From assembly GCF_022605725.1 (NCBI RefSeq), contig NC_065548.1:14107644-14171643 (forward strand): a stretch of DNA of 64,000 bases. Direction: 5' to 3'. Below the pieces are notes generated by a model. The model saw only the letters and a program-made list of their open reading frames with translations. It was not told where the DNA came from and made no database searches. A program made the position numbers and the translations under genes. Origin of the DNA: Anthonomus grandis grandis. Its lineage: Eukaryota; Arthropoda; Insecta; Coleoptera; Curculionidae. Below, one piece after another: positions 22,741 to 33,658 of this stretch (position 1 is its first letter; the number at the start of each line of letters is the position of its first letter).

Positions 22741-22769
22741 TTTTTGCCGAATTTGTGCCTCCCTTAGAA

Positions 22770-23340
22770 TCAGTGAGGCACACTGATAAATCAATGTAAG
22801 ATTTTGAGCTAACCTTAGTTAAGTTCTATAACTCGATTTATTTACATTATTGACATTCTATAATATTCTTTAAACTAAGTTAAGGATATAAATATAAAAA
22901 CGGAGTTTCATTTCCTAATTATCGTCACAATTTTCTGGAAAATGTGTTTTTCTGGCACAGTCTGCACCACCTGCATCAGAAAAATATTATTCCGTTATAA
23001 TACTTAAAAAATCGAGCGATAACAATCTCCTTTATTAAGTAAAACCTCGTGGGCGTCCACTCAACCCCACACATCAAAAATAACTCCTTACGTCAATACC
23101 CGTATAGATCGCGTGGCAATTTATAACCAGGAAACCGGCGTAAAACTGCACGAAAATATGACCGTAATCATCCCGTAAAATCTAGAAAATAAAACCCACG
23201 ACCTCGACCACGTTAATCATAATCGAACGGCGGCATCATCATCGTTCTCGGTTGCAACCACATGCAACCAGGTCGTGCGTAAATTTGCTTTGATTAACAC
23301 GGTATCTAGGTTTCTTTTTATATAGTCATTATATACGGTA
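22770..23340. other. Spacer then non-coding island (22960-23330)
   Basis: The second half is less AT-rich with many CG dinucleotides (for example GTGGGCGTCCACTC, GAACGGCGGCATCATC). No ORF or transposon domain is present. It is a candidate conserved non-coding element. Confidence 0.35.
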
Positions 23341-23410
23341 TATAAGGCGAAGATTTATAATTGAATGAACCATTCAGCCTATTACGAGAGAATCATTATT
23401 GTAGTCATCC

Positions 23411-23439
23411 CTGAAGATAGTCCATTTATAGGCCGAAAC
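23411..23439 (+). other. Hammerhead-like hairpin motif, copy 3
   Basis: The order is CTGAAGA, T, A-GTCC-ATTTATA-GGCC, GAAACG. CTGAAGA fits CUGANGA and GAAAC is exact. The stem pairs three of four bases. As in copy 2, one extra base follows the CTGANGA strand. Confidence 0.4.
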
Positions 23440-23554
23440 GGAGAAAACATTTTCGTTGTTTATGATCTATTAAGGAAGAGAGAGTCTCTGCCATTCATAT
23501 AGGAACTATTTGTATGTTTGTACCTTTGATCAATAAAATGATCACTGTAGTGCA

Positions 23555-23583
23555 CTGAAGAGGATCTAATATAGGCCAAAACG
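23555..23583 (+). other. Hammerhead-like hairpin motif, copy 4, beside the recurring core
   Basis: The order is CTGAAGA, GGATCT-AATAT-AGGCC, AAAACG. GAAA has become AAAA and the stem is imperfect, so the copy is decayed. A TTTAAGTTATGCAT core lies 35 bases downstream at about 23618-23632. Confidence 0.35.
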
Positions 23584-23739
23584 TTTTTTTTTTTAATTTA
23601 CAAAGAAAGTCGTGACCATTTAAGTTATGCATCGTACACTGATGACATTCTACAGGATAATGAATTTTAATTATCAATAATTAGTATGAATTATAGTATA
23701 AATTAATTCCAATGAACAAATCTATTTTATTATCGAAAT

Positions 23740-24045
23740 TTATTAAAATATTCAGACAAACAAAAGCGGGCGTAGACAGAGAAACGCCGAAAGCTCGATA
23801 AGCTATTAAAAGTTGTGACGGAGCGGTGAAACTTTTCCGGGCGAACTTTCCCCCATATAAATTCTCGTTATCTAATAGGAAAACTTTGCGCAACTTTAAC
23901 TCGCCGACTAAATTACAGGGAACTCCCGGCTCGGGAAACTTTACCGTTATTGGGGGGTGGGGAATCTGGTTAAAAAACGGGGTGATAAAAATACTCTTTC
24001 GGGGAGAGTTTTTGGAATGGAAACTTTAGATCAGAACGATCGGTT
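23740..24045. other. Non-coding island, less AT-rich
   Basis: GC-richer text with GCGGGCGTAGAC, CCGGGCGAAC, CTCGCCGAC and a GGGGGGTGGGG run near 23954. The plus-strand ORF at 23826-24029 has no recognisable domain. It is a candidate old host sequence. Confidence 0.35.
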
Positions 24046-24069
24046 TAATGGAATAGTGAGTTTTTATTG

Positions 24070-24260
24070 AGAAAGTTTGCCTTTAGTCATAACTTTTGAA
24101 ATATTTACTTTTTATGTAGAACGAGAACTTCTTATTGTAGTCTTTATGTCTTTTAATGAATGTGAGCGTCAAAGTCATTTAAGTTATGCATCAAAATTTT
24201 TAATTTTTTTACCACGAAGGGAAAATGCCTTTAGGTCATAACATTAAAAATATTTATGTT
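24070..24260. repeat. Two-unit degenerate duplication plus a recurring core
   Basis: The segment TTTGCCTTTAGTCATAACTT at 24076 is repeated as ATGCCTTTAGGTCATAACAT at about 24227, roughly 150 bases later, with shared downstream AAATATTTA and TATGTNNANNG words. Between them lies a TTTAAGTTATGCATC core at about 24178-24192. Confidence 0.5.
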
Positions 24261-24269
24261 TATATGGTA

Positions 24270-25990
24270 GAGTAATAAAAGTAACGCTTGTGAGCTATCG
24301 TAAAATAAATAAATAGGTACTTAAAATTAATGGCTTAGAAAGATAAAGTCCAATACAAATTAACAATAATTAAAAATTTAAACAAAACTACAAAACTGTT
24401 CAAAACTAAATAGACGATGGTAAGCTGCCTACCAGTCATTTATTACCACAGACAAACGTAAAAACAGTTTTATCATGAATTAAACGTTTTACGATTGAAC
24501 ATTTCTTTTATTTAATGTTTTATTATCCTCGTAAGGGTCAAGTCTAGAGATTTTATTTTTATTGGCCATTTTTCTGGATAAAATAGGGATTTTTAATGGG
24601 ATTTTAAGATGTTGGGAGTATTTTATTGGATCATAAAAAGTACCCCTAAAATTGACTTTTTATTATATGTTCAAGCGTTTTTCCATTTTTAGTATTAAGA
24701 AAATGTCAGGTTGAATGAATTTGGAAAAACAGAAAAAAATTAAGAAACTCGAAGTTTTTTTTGGCACTTATTTTGTATCCATATTTCCCAATTAACTTTT
24801 TCTCCAAATAAAAAACGAATCAATTATTTGATACAAAAACCCTTGTACGCCCACGGACAGTTAAAGTTATTCTAAGTGGGTTGATGACAATTAACACCAC
24901 GACGAACGAACATTATAAATATTTTCTAAGAATAATTTTCCAGAAATATAAAACAGGAAATTAGTTATTAGTTAAGTTATTTATATTTTAGTTCATAATA
25001 TTATAAATTGATAACATTTTTATTCATTTATTTGTTAATATAATCGTAAATATCACCTTGGCTTCTGAGGCATGATAACAAATAAAAAAATAATACAAAT
25101 GGGAAAAACAGACACCATTTATCATGTCATGAATGTGTTCAAAGAATATTTGTTTAGATTGAGATTATTATCATGACGTTCTGTATAGTTGAGTACTTTC
25201 GTTTGTTCATTAATTTTGTTTAAATTTTTAAAATAGGAGATAATTTAATCTATGAGCAATAAATAACTTATAATTGTTCAGAGCTTTATCACCGTAAAAT
25301 GGTATTATTAACCTATCCTATTATAAATTATTTTAATTTATTATCAGCATATTGAACTTTTGTACATATTATCCAATAAGTCTGCTGTTATTACCAACAT
25401 TTTTCCTATCTGTAAATTGTGTTTTTCTGGCGAGGTTTAGACTCGGTTTTTTCTATATCACAGTTTAAGAAATAAATATGTGGATCTTCTAGATAACATG
25501 CATTCAAACACAAATAAAAAAAACATAATTTCCATAACATTAGATAACGATATAAAAATGAATATTAAACTTATCCACTCTTTTATATCCCTATGTCATT
25601 TTTTCATTTTTATCTGGATTATCTGGAAACTATTCTTTCTTGGTGTAGTTAAATTGACCCAGACAAGGACAAATTCTTTCTAGAAAACCATGAAATAAAT
25701 CTAAAAGAAATTAAATTCAGATCGCCAACTTGCGATTTAACATGTTTTACGACTCGACTAGCTGCGTACTATTGTCTGACTTGGCAGCCAAAAACCATAA
25801 TTCTGTCGTGGAAATTTTTTGTATTTCTGTGAAATTTTATTAATTTATTTACTATTTTATTTTACATAATAATACCAGCTATTACCAGTGCGAAACGTTA
25901 ATTTTATTACTTTTAAGTGCTAAAGCATAAAACGGTGAATATTGATTTAATAATTAAAGTTTAAATATGCTTAGAAATTTTTCCATAATT
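24270..25990. other. AT-rich spacer, nothing recognised
   Basis: No coding block, inverted repeat or array is visible to me. The ORF at 25480-25683 is a low-complexity reading without a domain. Confidence 0.35.
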
Positions 25991-26004
25991 CTATTTTTGA
26001 AATA

Positions 26005-26375
26005 CTGTTGTGTTTACGCATAACTTAAAGGCGTGTAACACTCATAAAAAATATCCTCAATAAATCTTATGTTTTGAAACCAACAGTTTGATTTATTTTG
26101 GAATTTTTAAGCTTACAGACCTTAACATTATTTTTTTATATTGTTCTCCTTTTAACTTGCGACTTAGATTTGTTATTGTAAGGCAATACATTGATTTCCG
26201 CATCCAAGACCTGAGTTGACCAGAGTTCTATATTTCGGCATTTTCATGCATAACTTTAATGGATACGATAACGTTGTCTCTTACACTATAAATGACCTTT
26301 TAAACTATTTGCGTAATTTTATTTTTAAAATGGTGCTATGTTTATGCATAACTTAAAGGCGTATAACACCCACGT
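26005..26375. repeat. Cluster of three recurring TGCATAAC cores
   Basis: GCATAACTTAAAGGCGTGTAAC at 26018, GCATAACTTTAATGGATACGAT at 26248 and GCATAACTTAAAGGCGTATAAC at 26346 lie in the same orientation. The first and third share further flanks (AAATNNTGYTRTGTTTA before and CACYCA after), so they are copies of one unit about 330 bases long. Confidence 0.65.
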
Positions 26376-26399
26376 TCTTAGAAAATTTATAGTTTTTGT

Positions 26400-27190
26400 A
26401 GATCAATAAAATTACAAAAACTAGAATAAAACTAGCAAATAACTAAAAAACAGATATACGAGGGCCCTGGAATTCTTTCACTAAGTCAATTAAGTGGTAA
26501 CTGAAGTCAGTGATCTGGTGTCGTGGTGTTCCGAGATACTTATTGCCTCTAAATCTGCATATATTTCATTAAATTATTTATTAATTACTTTTGTAATTCC
26601 GGTATTCCTGCCTCATCCCCCTCCCCCGTAACATTTAATGAATAAATTCTTATAATTTTATCCTAATTAGAAATAGTAAGTTGGGTAGGATAGGTAGGTT
26701 GCTCTAATAGGTCAAAGATAGCATTAATAATAAAATTAACTGAAGATGTTACGCATAGAGAGTGACGTACAAATATATTAAGCTTGTTCTTATTAAAAAA
26801 TTGCGGCACTTCCTATTATTAATAATTGTTTATAGGTTCCGTTAAAACAGGGGGTAGTTCCTAATAGAAACTATAATTTCCATTCAATGAAATTATGATT
26901 AAAGAATCGCATGGACATAAGCTATGAATACATATTAAGCAGTTAAGATTTCTTTCAGTCTGACTTGCAATACAGTGTACTCATGGATCAGTGCTAGAAT
27001 CACTGCTTTTGCTTGATATTACTGACTTAATACTATAGGTAGATGAATGTCGCAAATTTTATTTACTACAAAAATGAGTGCATAAAAAATCCAAAACGTT
27101 ATATTTTAATTTGAAAAATATAAATTATTACTACATTATTATCCCAATGAAACAGTAATATTTTTGGGGGTTAAAATAATCAAAGCTGTT
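26400..27190. other. Spacer, nothing recognised
   Basis: AT-rich except for a C-rich patch near 26612-26632. No coding or repeated feature was seen. Confidence 0.35.
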
Positions 27191-27296
27191 ATGGAATGAA
27201 CATACAGGGTGACAATTTAAAAACTTAAACAGCCATATGTTAAGGACGAAAAACTAAATAAAAAAACGAAGATATTATCTCTCAACAAAGCAAAAT

Positions 27297-27360
27297 AAGC
27301 ATATTATCTCTCATTTATTAAGGAAAACAAGCATATTATCTCTCATTTATTAAGGAAAGC
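27297..27360. repeat. Two tandem 32-bp units
   Basis: The unit beginning AAGCATATTATCTCTCATTT occurs at 27297-27328 and 27329-27360 with one difference. A partial third unit (ATATTATCTCTCA) precedes at 27272. It lies just inside the CAGGGTG end of the mariner-like relic. Confidence 0.85.
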
Positions 27361-27429
27361 AATAAATAAAAACGCTATTTTAAAATTTTTATTATTATTA
27401 ATTTAAGTGTTAAAAATGATTTCCGTTAT

Positions 27430-28085
27430 TTTAACGACAATATTGAGGCCTACTTTCAAATTCTTCATCTACGTTCACAAATGTTTCTCTGGATATATCA
27501 CGGCATTCCTGAACTCTTCTATGCTGGAGTTTAAAGTTCTAGTAACATATTTTAGATGATCCCATAAAAATGAGTCAAGAGCTGTTAAGTCCAGGGATCT
27601 AGGTCGCCATTCAATAGAACCTCCTCTTCCAATCGACTGGTTAGGATAATGATCATCCAACCATTGCCTAACGTGAACTACATTGTAAGGTGCGTCATGC
27701 TGTTAGAACTGTGTATGTCTCTCTGATTTTCTAATCCTCGCACTATTAGTGGTTCGATAGTTCTCAGTAGCATTTGAGCATACATATCACCAATCAATCA
27801 ATATACCAGCCCAAACAGTAATTTTCTGGGAGATTAAGAATGCCCTTTTTTAAATACCTGTTGGTTCTCGTCATTCTAATGCCCATTTAAATAAAAGGTA
27901 CACTCATCATTGAAGCAAATATTTTTAACTAGTGCAGTTTCTGCGATTATTGCACAAAACTGGGTTCTTCTGTCCGGGTCGTCGTCACCAAGTTTCTGCA
28001 GTTTACAGGGATAAAACTTATGAAAATTAAGCACCTTTCTTACTGATTCACGAAATGTAGTTCCTATAATACCTTGACATGTTTA
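27430..28085 (-). pseudogene. Tc1/mariner-superfamily transposase relic, related to the 47.9-kb gene
   Basis: On the minus strand the order is HKFYPCKLQKLGDDDPDRRT near 28035-27975, NICFNDECTFYLNGH near 27925-27880 (first catalytic Asp), then an ORF at 27660-27475 with SIGRGGSIEWRPRSLDLTAL and DSFLWDHLK (third catalytic Asp). The same blocks occur in the transposase at 47906-48859 (YSDEATF, RWIGRGEF, PRSCDLTPLDFFLW). The segment with the second Asp is disrupted. A CAGGGTG terminus lies at 27206-27212, but no matching right end was found. It is inactive. Confidence 0.75.
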
Positions 28086-28180
28086 GAATACTTAATAGAC
28101 ATGCCAATATATAGGTAGCCATTTTATTAAATAATAATAAAATAAATTCAAAAATGTGTTTACACCACTATAAGTAATAA

Positions 28181-28345
28181 TCATTCAACAGCAACAATTT
28201 TTTGTGATTTCTCCAAGGCTTTTGATTGTGTAAACCATAACATCTTAATTGACAAATTGAATCACTATGGGTTCAGAGGAACGACCCTTGAGTGGTTTAA
28301 ATCGAATCTCAGTTACAGAAATCAGCTTGTAAAGGTTGATAGGAC
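28181..28345 (+). pseudogene. Isolated LINE polymerase fragment fused to the next LINE
   Basis: One frame gives STATIFCDFSKAFDCVNHNI followed by LIDKLNHYGFRGTTLEWF and RNQLVKVDRTKS. This is the mid-polymerase of the same family as the LINE that follows, but it stops abruptly and is joined to endonuclease sequence of that next copy. It is thus a separate truncated copy or a recombination product. Confidence 0.75.
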
Positions 28346-30535
28346 GAAGTCGAATAACTTCTTCAACTGCAACTACAATTGACTATTTCTGTAGAAATTT
28401 TGATGACGTTTTATGCCCAGTACTCCCATCTGGTATTTCCCACCATGAAGCTATTTTTGCTGAAATGCCATATAATACTGTAATATCTTCATCTCATTAT
28501 ATGGGAAGAATTTTCAGCAGGAGAAATTTCAATGCTTTTTCTGCTGCTTCAGCTTCGGTAAATTGGAATGCACTTGAAACGGCTTCTGATCCACTTACTT
28601 TATTTTTTCAAATTCTGTGTAATAAGATCAATCAGTGCTTTCCTAAAATGAGGCTTAAAACTAAGAAACGAAAACCATGGGTTACAAGAGGCCTTAGAAT
28701 TTCAGCTAAAAACCTCAGTTTTTTGACTAAATTATGCAAATATACCACAAATGAAAATATCCTTGTATATCATCAGAAATACCGTAGTCTGTACAGAAAG
28801 ACAATTAAAGCAGCGAAATCTAATTATTATAGGGATCGCTTAAATATGTCATCAAATAGGCAAAGAGAGTGTTGGGCGATTATTAATGATTTTAGACATT
28901 GCCATAGAAAAGTATCTAAACCGGAGTTAAGACCTGACATTTTAAACGACTATTATTGTGATATACCTAATATCTTGCTCAAGGGCATTCGTAGTAACAT
29001 TGATCCCTTACACTATCTTCAACAAGTGTCGGTTGAGCATTCATTTTTCTTTCATCCTGTCGATCTTACCGAAGTAAAAAATGAAATCAAATGCCTAAAA
29101 ACCCATAAATCATCTGGAGCTGATGGGATATCTTCGAAATTGTTACTCTTTTTGCCTGATTCAGCCTTAAATGCTTTAGTTTCTGCCATAAACAATTCTT
29201 TACATATTGACATTTTTCCTTCATGTTTAAAAGAGGCAGTGGTTATCCCTCTTCACAAGGGTGGAGATTTGGATCAGCCTTGTAATTTCCGTCCCATTTC
29301 TATTTTGTCTACCCTCTCTAAGCTAGTTAAAAAACTTGCAAAAAGCAGAATTTTGTCCTTTTTACATCATAATGGCATTTTGTCTGCAAATCAGTTTGGA
29401 TTTCAAGCCGGTAAAGGGACTCATGATGCTGTTTTTAGCTTTTTGGAGAGCGTCTATGTGTCCTTGAATTCTGGGGAGTCATCGGCGGCAGTGTTTTGTG
29501 ATCTATCGAAAGCATTTGACTGTGTGAATCATGGAATACTGTTATCTAAGCTCGATAAATATGGTTTTAGGGGCATAGCGTTGCGATGGCTTGAGTCCTA
29601 TCTATCAAATCGTACTCAGAAGGTTACAGTGTCTCGGCGTTTGTCTGCTTCTAGATCCCTAAAATGCGGCGTTCCCCAGGGTTCAATGTTGGGACTTGAG
29701 TTCATTGAAACTGCAGGGCAAGGTGGTTCAGTTTGCTGATTATACCACCATACTATGGAGCCATAAAAATTCTGATTATATTAAGACTCGTATCCTTGAA
29801 GACCTTCAGATTTTATCAGGGTGGTGTGCTTCCAACAGGCTCGTGTTTAATGTAAGAAAGGCGTCTATTATGGGGTTTAAGTGCGATGTTCAGGGTCTGA
29901 TGTTTGACGAAAATTCCCTCTTGCAGAATAAAGAGTGCTGCAAGTTCCTAGGAATTACCATTGATGGTCGCCTTCGGTTTGAAGATCATATTTTACATTT
30001 AGCTGGGAAATTATCTTCTGGATGTTTTGCAGTAAGAATGGCAAAACAAAAGCTGGGAGGGGTGGTTGCACGTTCAGTGTACTTTTCACTTAATGAATCT
30101 CATTTTCGGTATGGCTTGCCTTTTTGGGGTTTAACCAATAAGGGGCTACTTAACATTGTCTTTGTTATTCAAAAAAAAGTTAGCCTGTGTTCTGCTAAGT
30201 TAAAAGATTCTTGCAAACCGCTCTTCATTTCTGAAAAAATCCTAACTCTTTTTTCACTCTTTATCTTAGAAACAGCTGCTCTTATTCACAAAATTCCCAA
30301 ACTACCCTCTGACACTGGCCATTTGACTCGTCGTGTAAATGATGTTCCCCTACCTATTCCTACATCTTCCCTTACCAAAAACTCATTAATTTACATAAGT
30401 AAAAAAATTTACAATCATGTTCCTCTATGTGTTAGACATATATCGGATGTTAAGAAATTTAAAAGAGAATTAAAGACGCTTTTATTGGCTAAGGCATATT
30501 ATAACCTGGATGACTTTTTTAATGATAGGTTTTAA
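28345..30535 (+). pseudogene. Jockey/CR1-group LINE ORF2, two ORFs, best preserved LINE here
   Basis: The first ORF (28336-29739) holds the end of the endonuclease (LPSGISHHEAIFAEM, residues about 30-44) and the linker. The polymerase follows: SSGADGISSKLL at 259-270, FRPISILSTLSKL at 318-330, VFCDLSKAFDCVNH at 386-399 and CGVPQGS at 444-450. A small deletion with frameshift near 29695 removes the LLFLIYIN-type motif. The second ORF (29696-30535) resumes with VVQFADYTT and runs through CCKFLGITIDGRLRFEDHI to the C terminus DFFNDRF. The second catalytic Asp is Tyr (FADY). Most of the endonuclease is missing. Frames are otherwise long, so decay is recent compared with neighbours. Confidence 0.9.
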
Positions 30536-30539
30536 CCTT

Positions 30540-31210
30540 GGACATATTGGAAAGTTTTTTTTCTCTAGTTTTGTCAACAAGTTTACCTTTATTTAGTTAT
30601 TGATTGTTTTATTTAGTTATCTTTAATTCAAGTATGTTCAAAAAGTTTAGTCTTCTTGTGTTTAATTTTGTTCATTGTTTTGTCAATTTTTGAAATTGTA
30701 TTTTTGTTTAATTTTTTAGCTTGTAGGATGCTTGTACACAAGATTATTCTTACGTAATATAGCACATTTTCTTTCTTTATTTTTTTCTTTATTACTTATT
30801 AAAGTCTAACATCATATTTGATTAGAGCAAAAAATCGCTTTTCTATTAACATTGGTTGCATCTGAAAACTGAGTTAAAAGGAGAATTTAATTTTTGGTTA
30901 AAAAAAATTTGTACAACAAAATAATGATATATCGGTAAAGTCAAATTTAATATTGACCCATTTTCGTCCGCCACTGGCTTGTCAGCGGGGATCCGGTTCT
31001 CCGCGTATCGAGTGAGAGACCTCGTGCAGCGCATAGCATTTTAATGGCCTTTTTCCAGAAAGCCAGACTGGTTTTTCGTAACAAAAACAAACAACACGCT
31101 CATTTTTTTTTCTAAATAACCCACGCAACGTTTTGTGAAATGGGGGCCGTTGTAAGGCTCGCAGCGCCGCTGCCGGCCCGCCCCGGTAATGACTGGTTTG
31201 TACTTTTTTC
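30540..31210. other. LINE 3' flank, then non-coding island (30930-31210)
   Basis: T-rich sequence after the LINE stop may be its 3' untranslated region up to about 30800, but I saw no clear poly-A tail. From 30930 the text becomes CG-rich, peaking at GCTCGCAGCGCCGCTGCCGG near 31158-31177, the most GC-rich spot in the window. No ORF or transposon domain is present there. Confidence 0.4.
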
Positions 31211-31279
31211 TTGTTAGTGGTTTTCTTTTTTTATTTCGGATTGAAGAGACATCGTCGAAGAATAATCCTTTAACGCAGT

Positions 31280-31520
31280 AAACATTTCTTTAGACGGCAA
31301 AAAATTTGTGACCATATTCACATTCTTCGTATTTTTTTTCGTAAATTTTCGAACTTATGTAACCAAATTTTCGAACTAAAAACAACATAGTGGCATTTTT
31401 GTGTATATCTTTAATGGATACGACTACATTTTCTTTAAAACGGCAAAAACATAGGATCAAATTCTCCATTTCCGTATTTTTTCCCGTAAATTTTTGACCC
31501 AATTTTAACACATTTTCTTC
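31280..31520. repeat. Two degenerate units of about 146 bp containing a recurring core
   Basis: ACGGCAAAAA at 31294 and 31440 marks two units that also share a CGTATTTTTTT.CGTAAATTTT segment (near 31328 and 31473). A TATCTTTAATGGATACGAC core lies between them at about 31405-31424. A third unit at 33290-33420 has GACGCCAAAAA at 33328. Confidence 0.6.
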
Positions 31521-31603
31521 ACAAAAACTATATAGAAGTGAGTTATACAGGTGATAAATCTAAAAGGGAATAGAGGCTTTAGTGGCCGTTTTTTTTTAGA
31601 AAA

Positions 31604-31620
31604 ACGCTTAGACTAAGCGT
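31604..31620. repeat. 17-bp palindrome abutting a transposon end
   Basis: ACGCTTAG, A, CTAAGCGT is a perfect inverted repeat and ends one base before the inferred left terminus of the transposon at 31621. Confidence 0.8.
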
Positions 31621-33138
31621 GGGTGACACCACAAAACGACGGGGTCGAGTGATACCTTATATTAAAGGTCTTTCAATTCTCTTTAAAATGATGTAAAATT
31701 CATGTAATGGTTTGTTTATCATTTTGTTGTTGAAAATAGCGATTGGAGCGTTTTTTGTTGCAAAAAAAAATTGTTTATTGAAAAAACATAAAAAGGGAAT
31801 GTCTTGTATTTATTTGAAATAGGAATTTGGTACACAGTTTGTGATTGATTCGCCCAAACTTTGTTGCTAAAATACCTTTTAACGCTTTATACATATGTAA
31901 ATTAACCATGGTATATTCCACGGCAGACAGGATTGAAATCATCGAAATATTTTTCGGAAATAATCAATCAGTGCGCTAAAACAGCACAACTATTTAATGA
32001 ACGACATGAGAACAGTAACGTGCATCGAAAATATGTTCTAGAACTGGTAGCTAAATTTCGGAAAACTGGATCAGCCGCTAATAAAAAATGCAACATTTAA
32101 AATCCCATAAGGAACAAAACAATAGAAGTGGTGGCTTTAGGGCAAGTTTATGTAGATGCTACGTACTATGTAGATCCTAAGTACCCGCAAATTGGATATT
32201 GTGTGTAGTGTTAGATGACGAAGTATCCAACCGATTCTAAAGGCCCATAGTTTTCATCCGTATAAAATTCACCTTTTTCAAGGTATAAGAACTTAATGAA
32301 CACGATTTTTTGATCGCTGATTACAATTTGGTGAAGATATGTGTGAACAAATTATGAATATTTACTATTCAACACTTGTTTTACCGACGAATGTTCCTTT
32401 TTCCCAAATAGCGTAGTAAATTGTCATAATAATAATTGCCGATATTGGTCCGATTCTACTCCCAGAACTGATCATGATGTACATACTGCAATCACAAAAA
32501 ATTAAATGTTCGGGCTAGTATTTTTGCGATCATTTAATTGGTCCCTTTTCTTACTTGAAAATTTGACCGGTGAAATGTATTTGGAATTACTAAACGTCAT
32601 AGATCTTGTATTAACTGCCATAATTGAAAATCAGAATGATCGGCGATATGTGCATATTACACATTACGTGTTGACAATATTTAACCCCCAAGATTGCCAG
32701 ATTTATCACTTTCCAATTCCTTTTTCTGTGGTCATTTAAAAAGCAAAATTTCTGCTACTCAACCAACATCGTTAGAAGATTAGCGACAAAGAATTGTGAA
32801 TGAGTGCCTTGAAATTGGTCCTCAAATATTGCAAAATGTGCGACAACGTTTGGAACAAAATCTTTATTACTGCATGGAGTCACGGTGGTCATTTCCAACA
32901 TTTGGTTGCCTAGCGGGTCAGTTCATTCGTCATTTTTAAACTACTTCCCTTTCAAATATATTATTCTTCTCTAATGATAATGTATTAGTTTTATTTCAGC
33001 TTTAAAACAATAAATCTCCAAAATTACTGAATTGAAGTACATTAAATATACATCATTATAAAGGACATTGAAAGACCTTTAAAATAAGGTATCAGTTCCC
33101 TCCTTTCCATTTAATATTTTAGGGGTGGTATCACTCCC
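31621..33138. mobile_element. Decayed Tc1/mariner-superfamily element with inverted repeats
   Basis: GATACCTTATATTAAAGGTC followed by TTTCAATTCTC at 31651-31681 is matched in inverted orientation by 33062-33092 (GATACCTTATTTTAAAGGTC and TTTCAATGTCC on the minus strand). The outer part is less alike, with GGGTGACACCAC at 31621 against GGAGTGATACCACCC near 33138. The transposase relic lies between on the plus strand. The element seems to sit inside the repeat units marked by GCCAAAAA words. Confidence 0.65.
31909..32935 (+). pseudogene. Tc1/mariner-superfamily transposase relic
   Basis: It opens with MVYSTADRIEIIEIFFGNNQ at 31909, followed by TAQLFNERHENSNVHRKYVL and LVAKFRKTGSAANKK. This is the N-terminal helical domain seen in transposases of the same type as that at 47906. 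Later blocks are HSFHPYKIHLFQGI near 32250-32290, an ORF at 32506-32739 with LENLTGEMYLELLN and IIENQND, and CLEIGPQILQNVRQRLEQNL near 32808-32870. Catalytic blocks are not cleanly readable, and multiple frameshifts and stops occur. It is inactive. Confidence 0.75.
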
Positions 33139-33284
33139 GCCCCGGGGGGCTGCACGTATTATTATGATTTTTCACCAAACTTGTATACCCTCGAAAACAA
33201 AATCAACGGGTCTGAAAAATAAACTGCCAGTTAACGTCTGTTTCGTTTTCGATGTGCCAGTCTGTAAATAATTTTCTGGTAATC

Positions 33285-33420
33285 TTTAATGCATAATTTT
33301 AGTGAATTCGAATACGTTTTCTTTAAGACGCCAAAAATATGGGATTATATTCCTAAATTGTGTATTTTTTTTATTAATTTTTAAATTAATTCAACAAAAT
33401 TTTCTTTGGAAAAAAAAGAT
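33285..33420. repeat. Third unit of the 31.3-kb repeat, separated by the transposon
   Basis: ATGCATAATTTTAGTGAATTCG at about 33289 followed by ACGTTTTCTTTAAGACGCC matches the unit at 31405-31450 (TTTAATGGATACGAC, ATTTTCTTTAAAACGGC). Confidence 0.55.
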
Positions 33421-33460
33421 TCTGTTCTACAAAAGGAATTTTTTGAAGGTTACTGCATAA

Positions 33461-33658
33461 CTAATTTGAATGCGTAAAAGGTCGTTTTTCGTCCGTTTGT
33501 TCAATGTCCACATCAAAACTCTCATTTGTCGCCTTATTGGACAATAAAACTACGCTTTTTGTTGTATGACATCCATCTGCTCCCTTTCTAATGCACCGTA
33601 CTCGGATCTTGTAATCTGGATTAAGGATTTGGCAACGCTGTTTTACCTGTCGATTCAA
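33461..33658 (-). other. Unassigned 65-codon minus-strand ORF
   Basis: The ORF reads through VKQRCQILNPDYKIRVRCIR and KGADGCHTTKSVVLLSNKA. Its composition looks protein-like, with two close Cys pairs and a C-terminal THSN. I cannot name a family. It has no adjacent exon or transposon context apart from the element ending at 33138. It may be a fragment of a longer gene or element. Confidence 0.25.
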
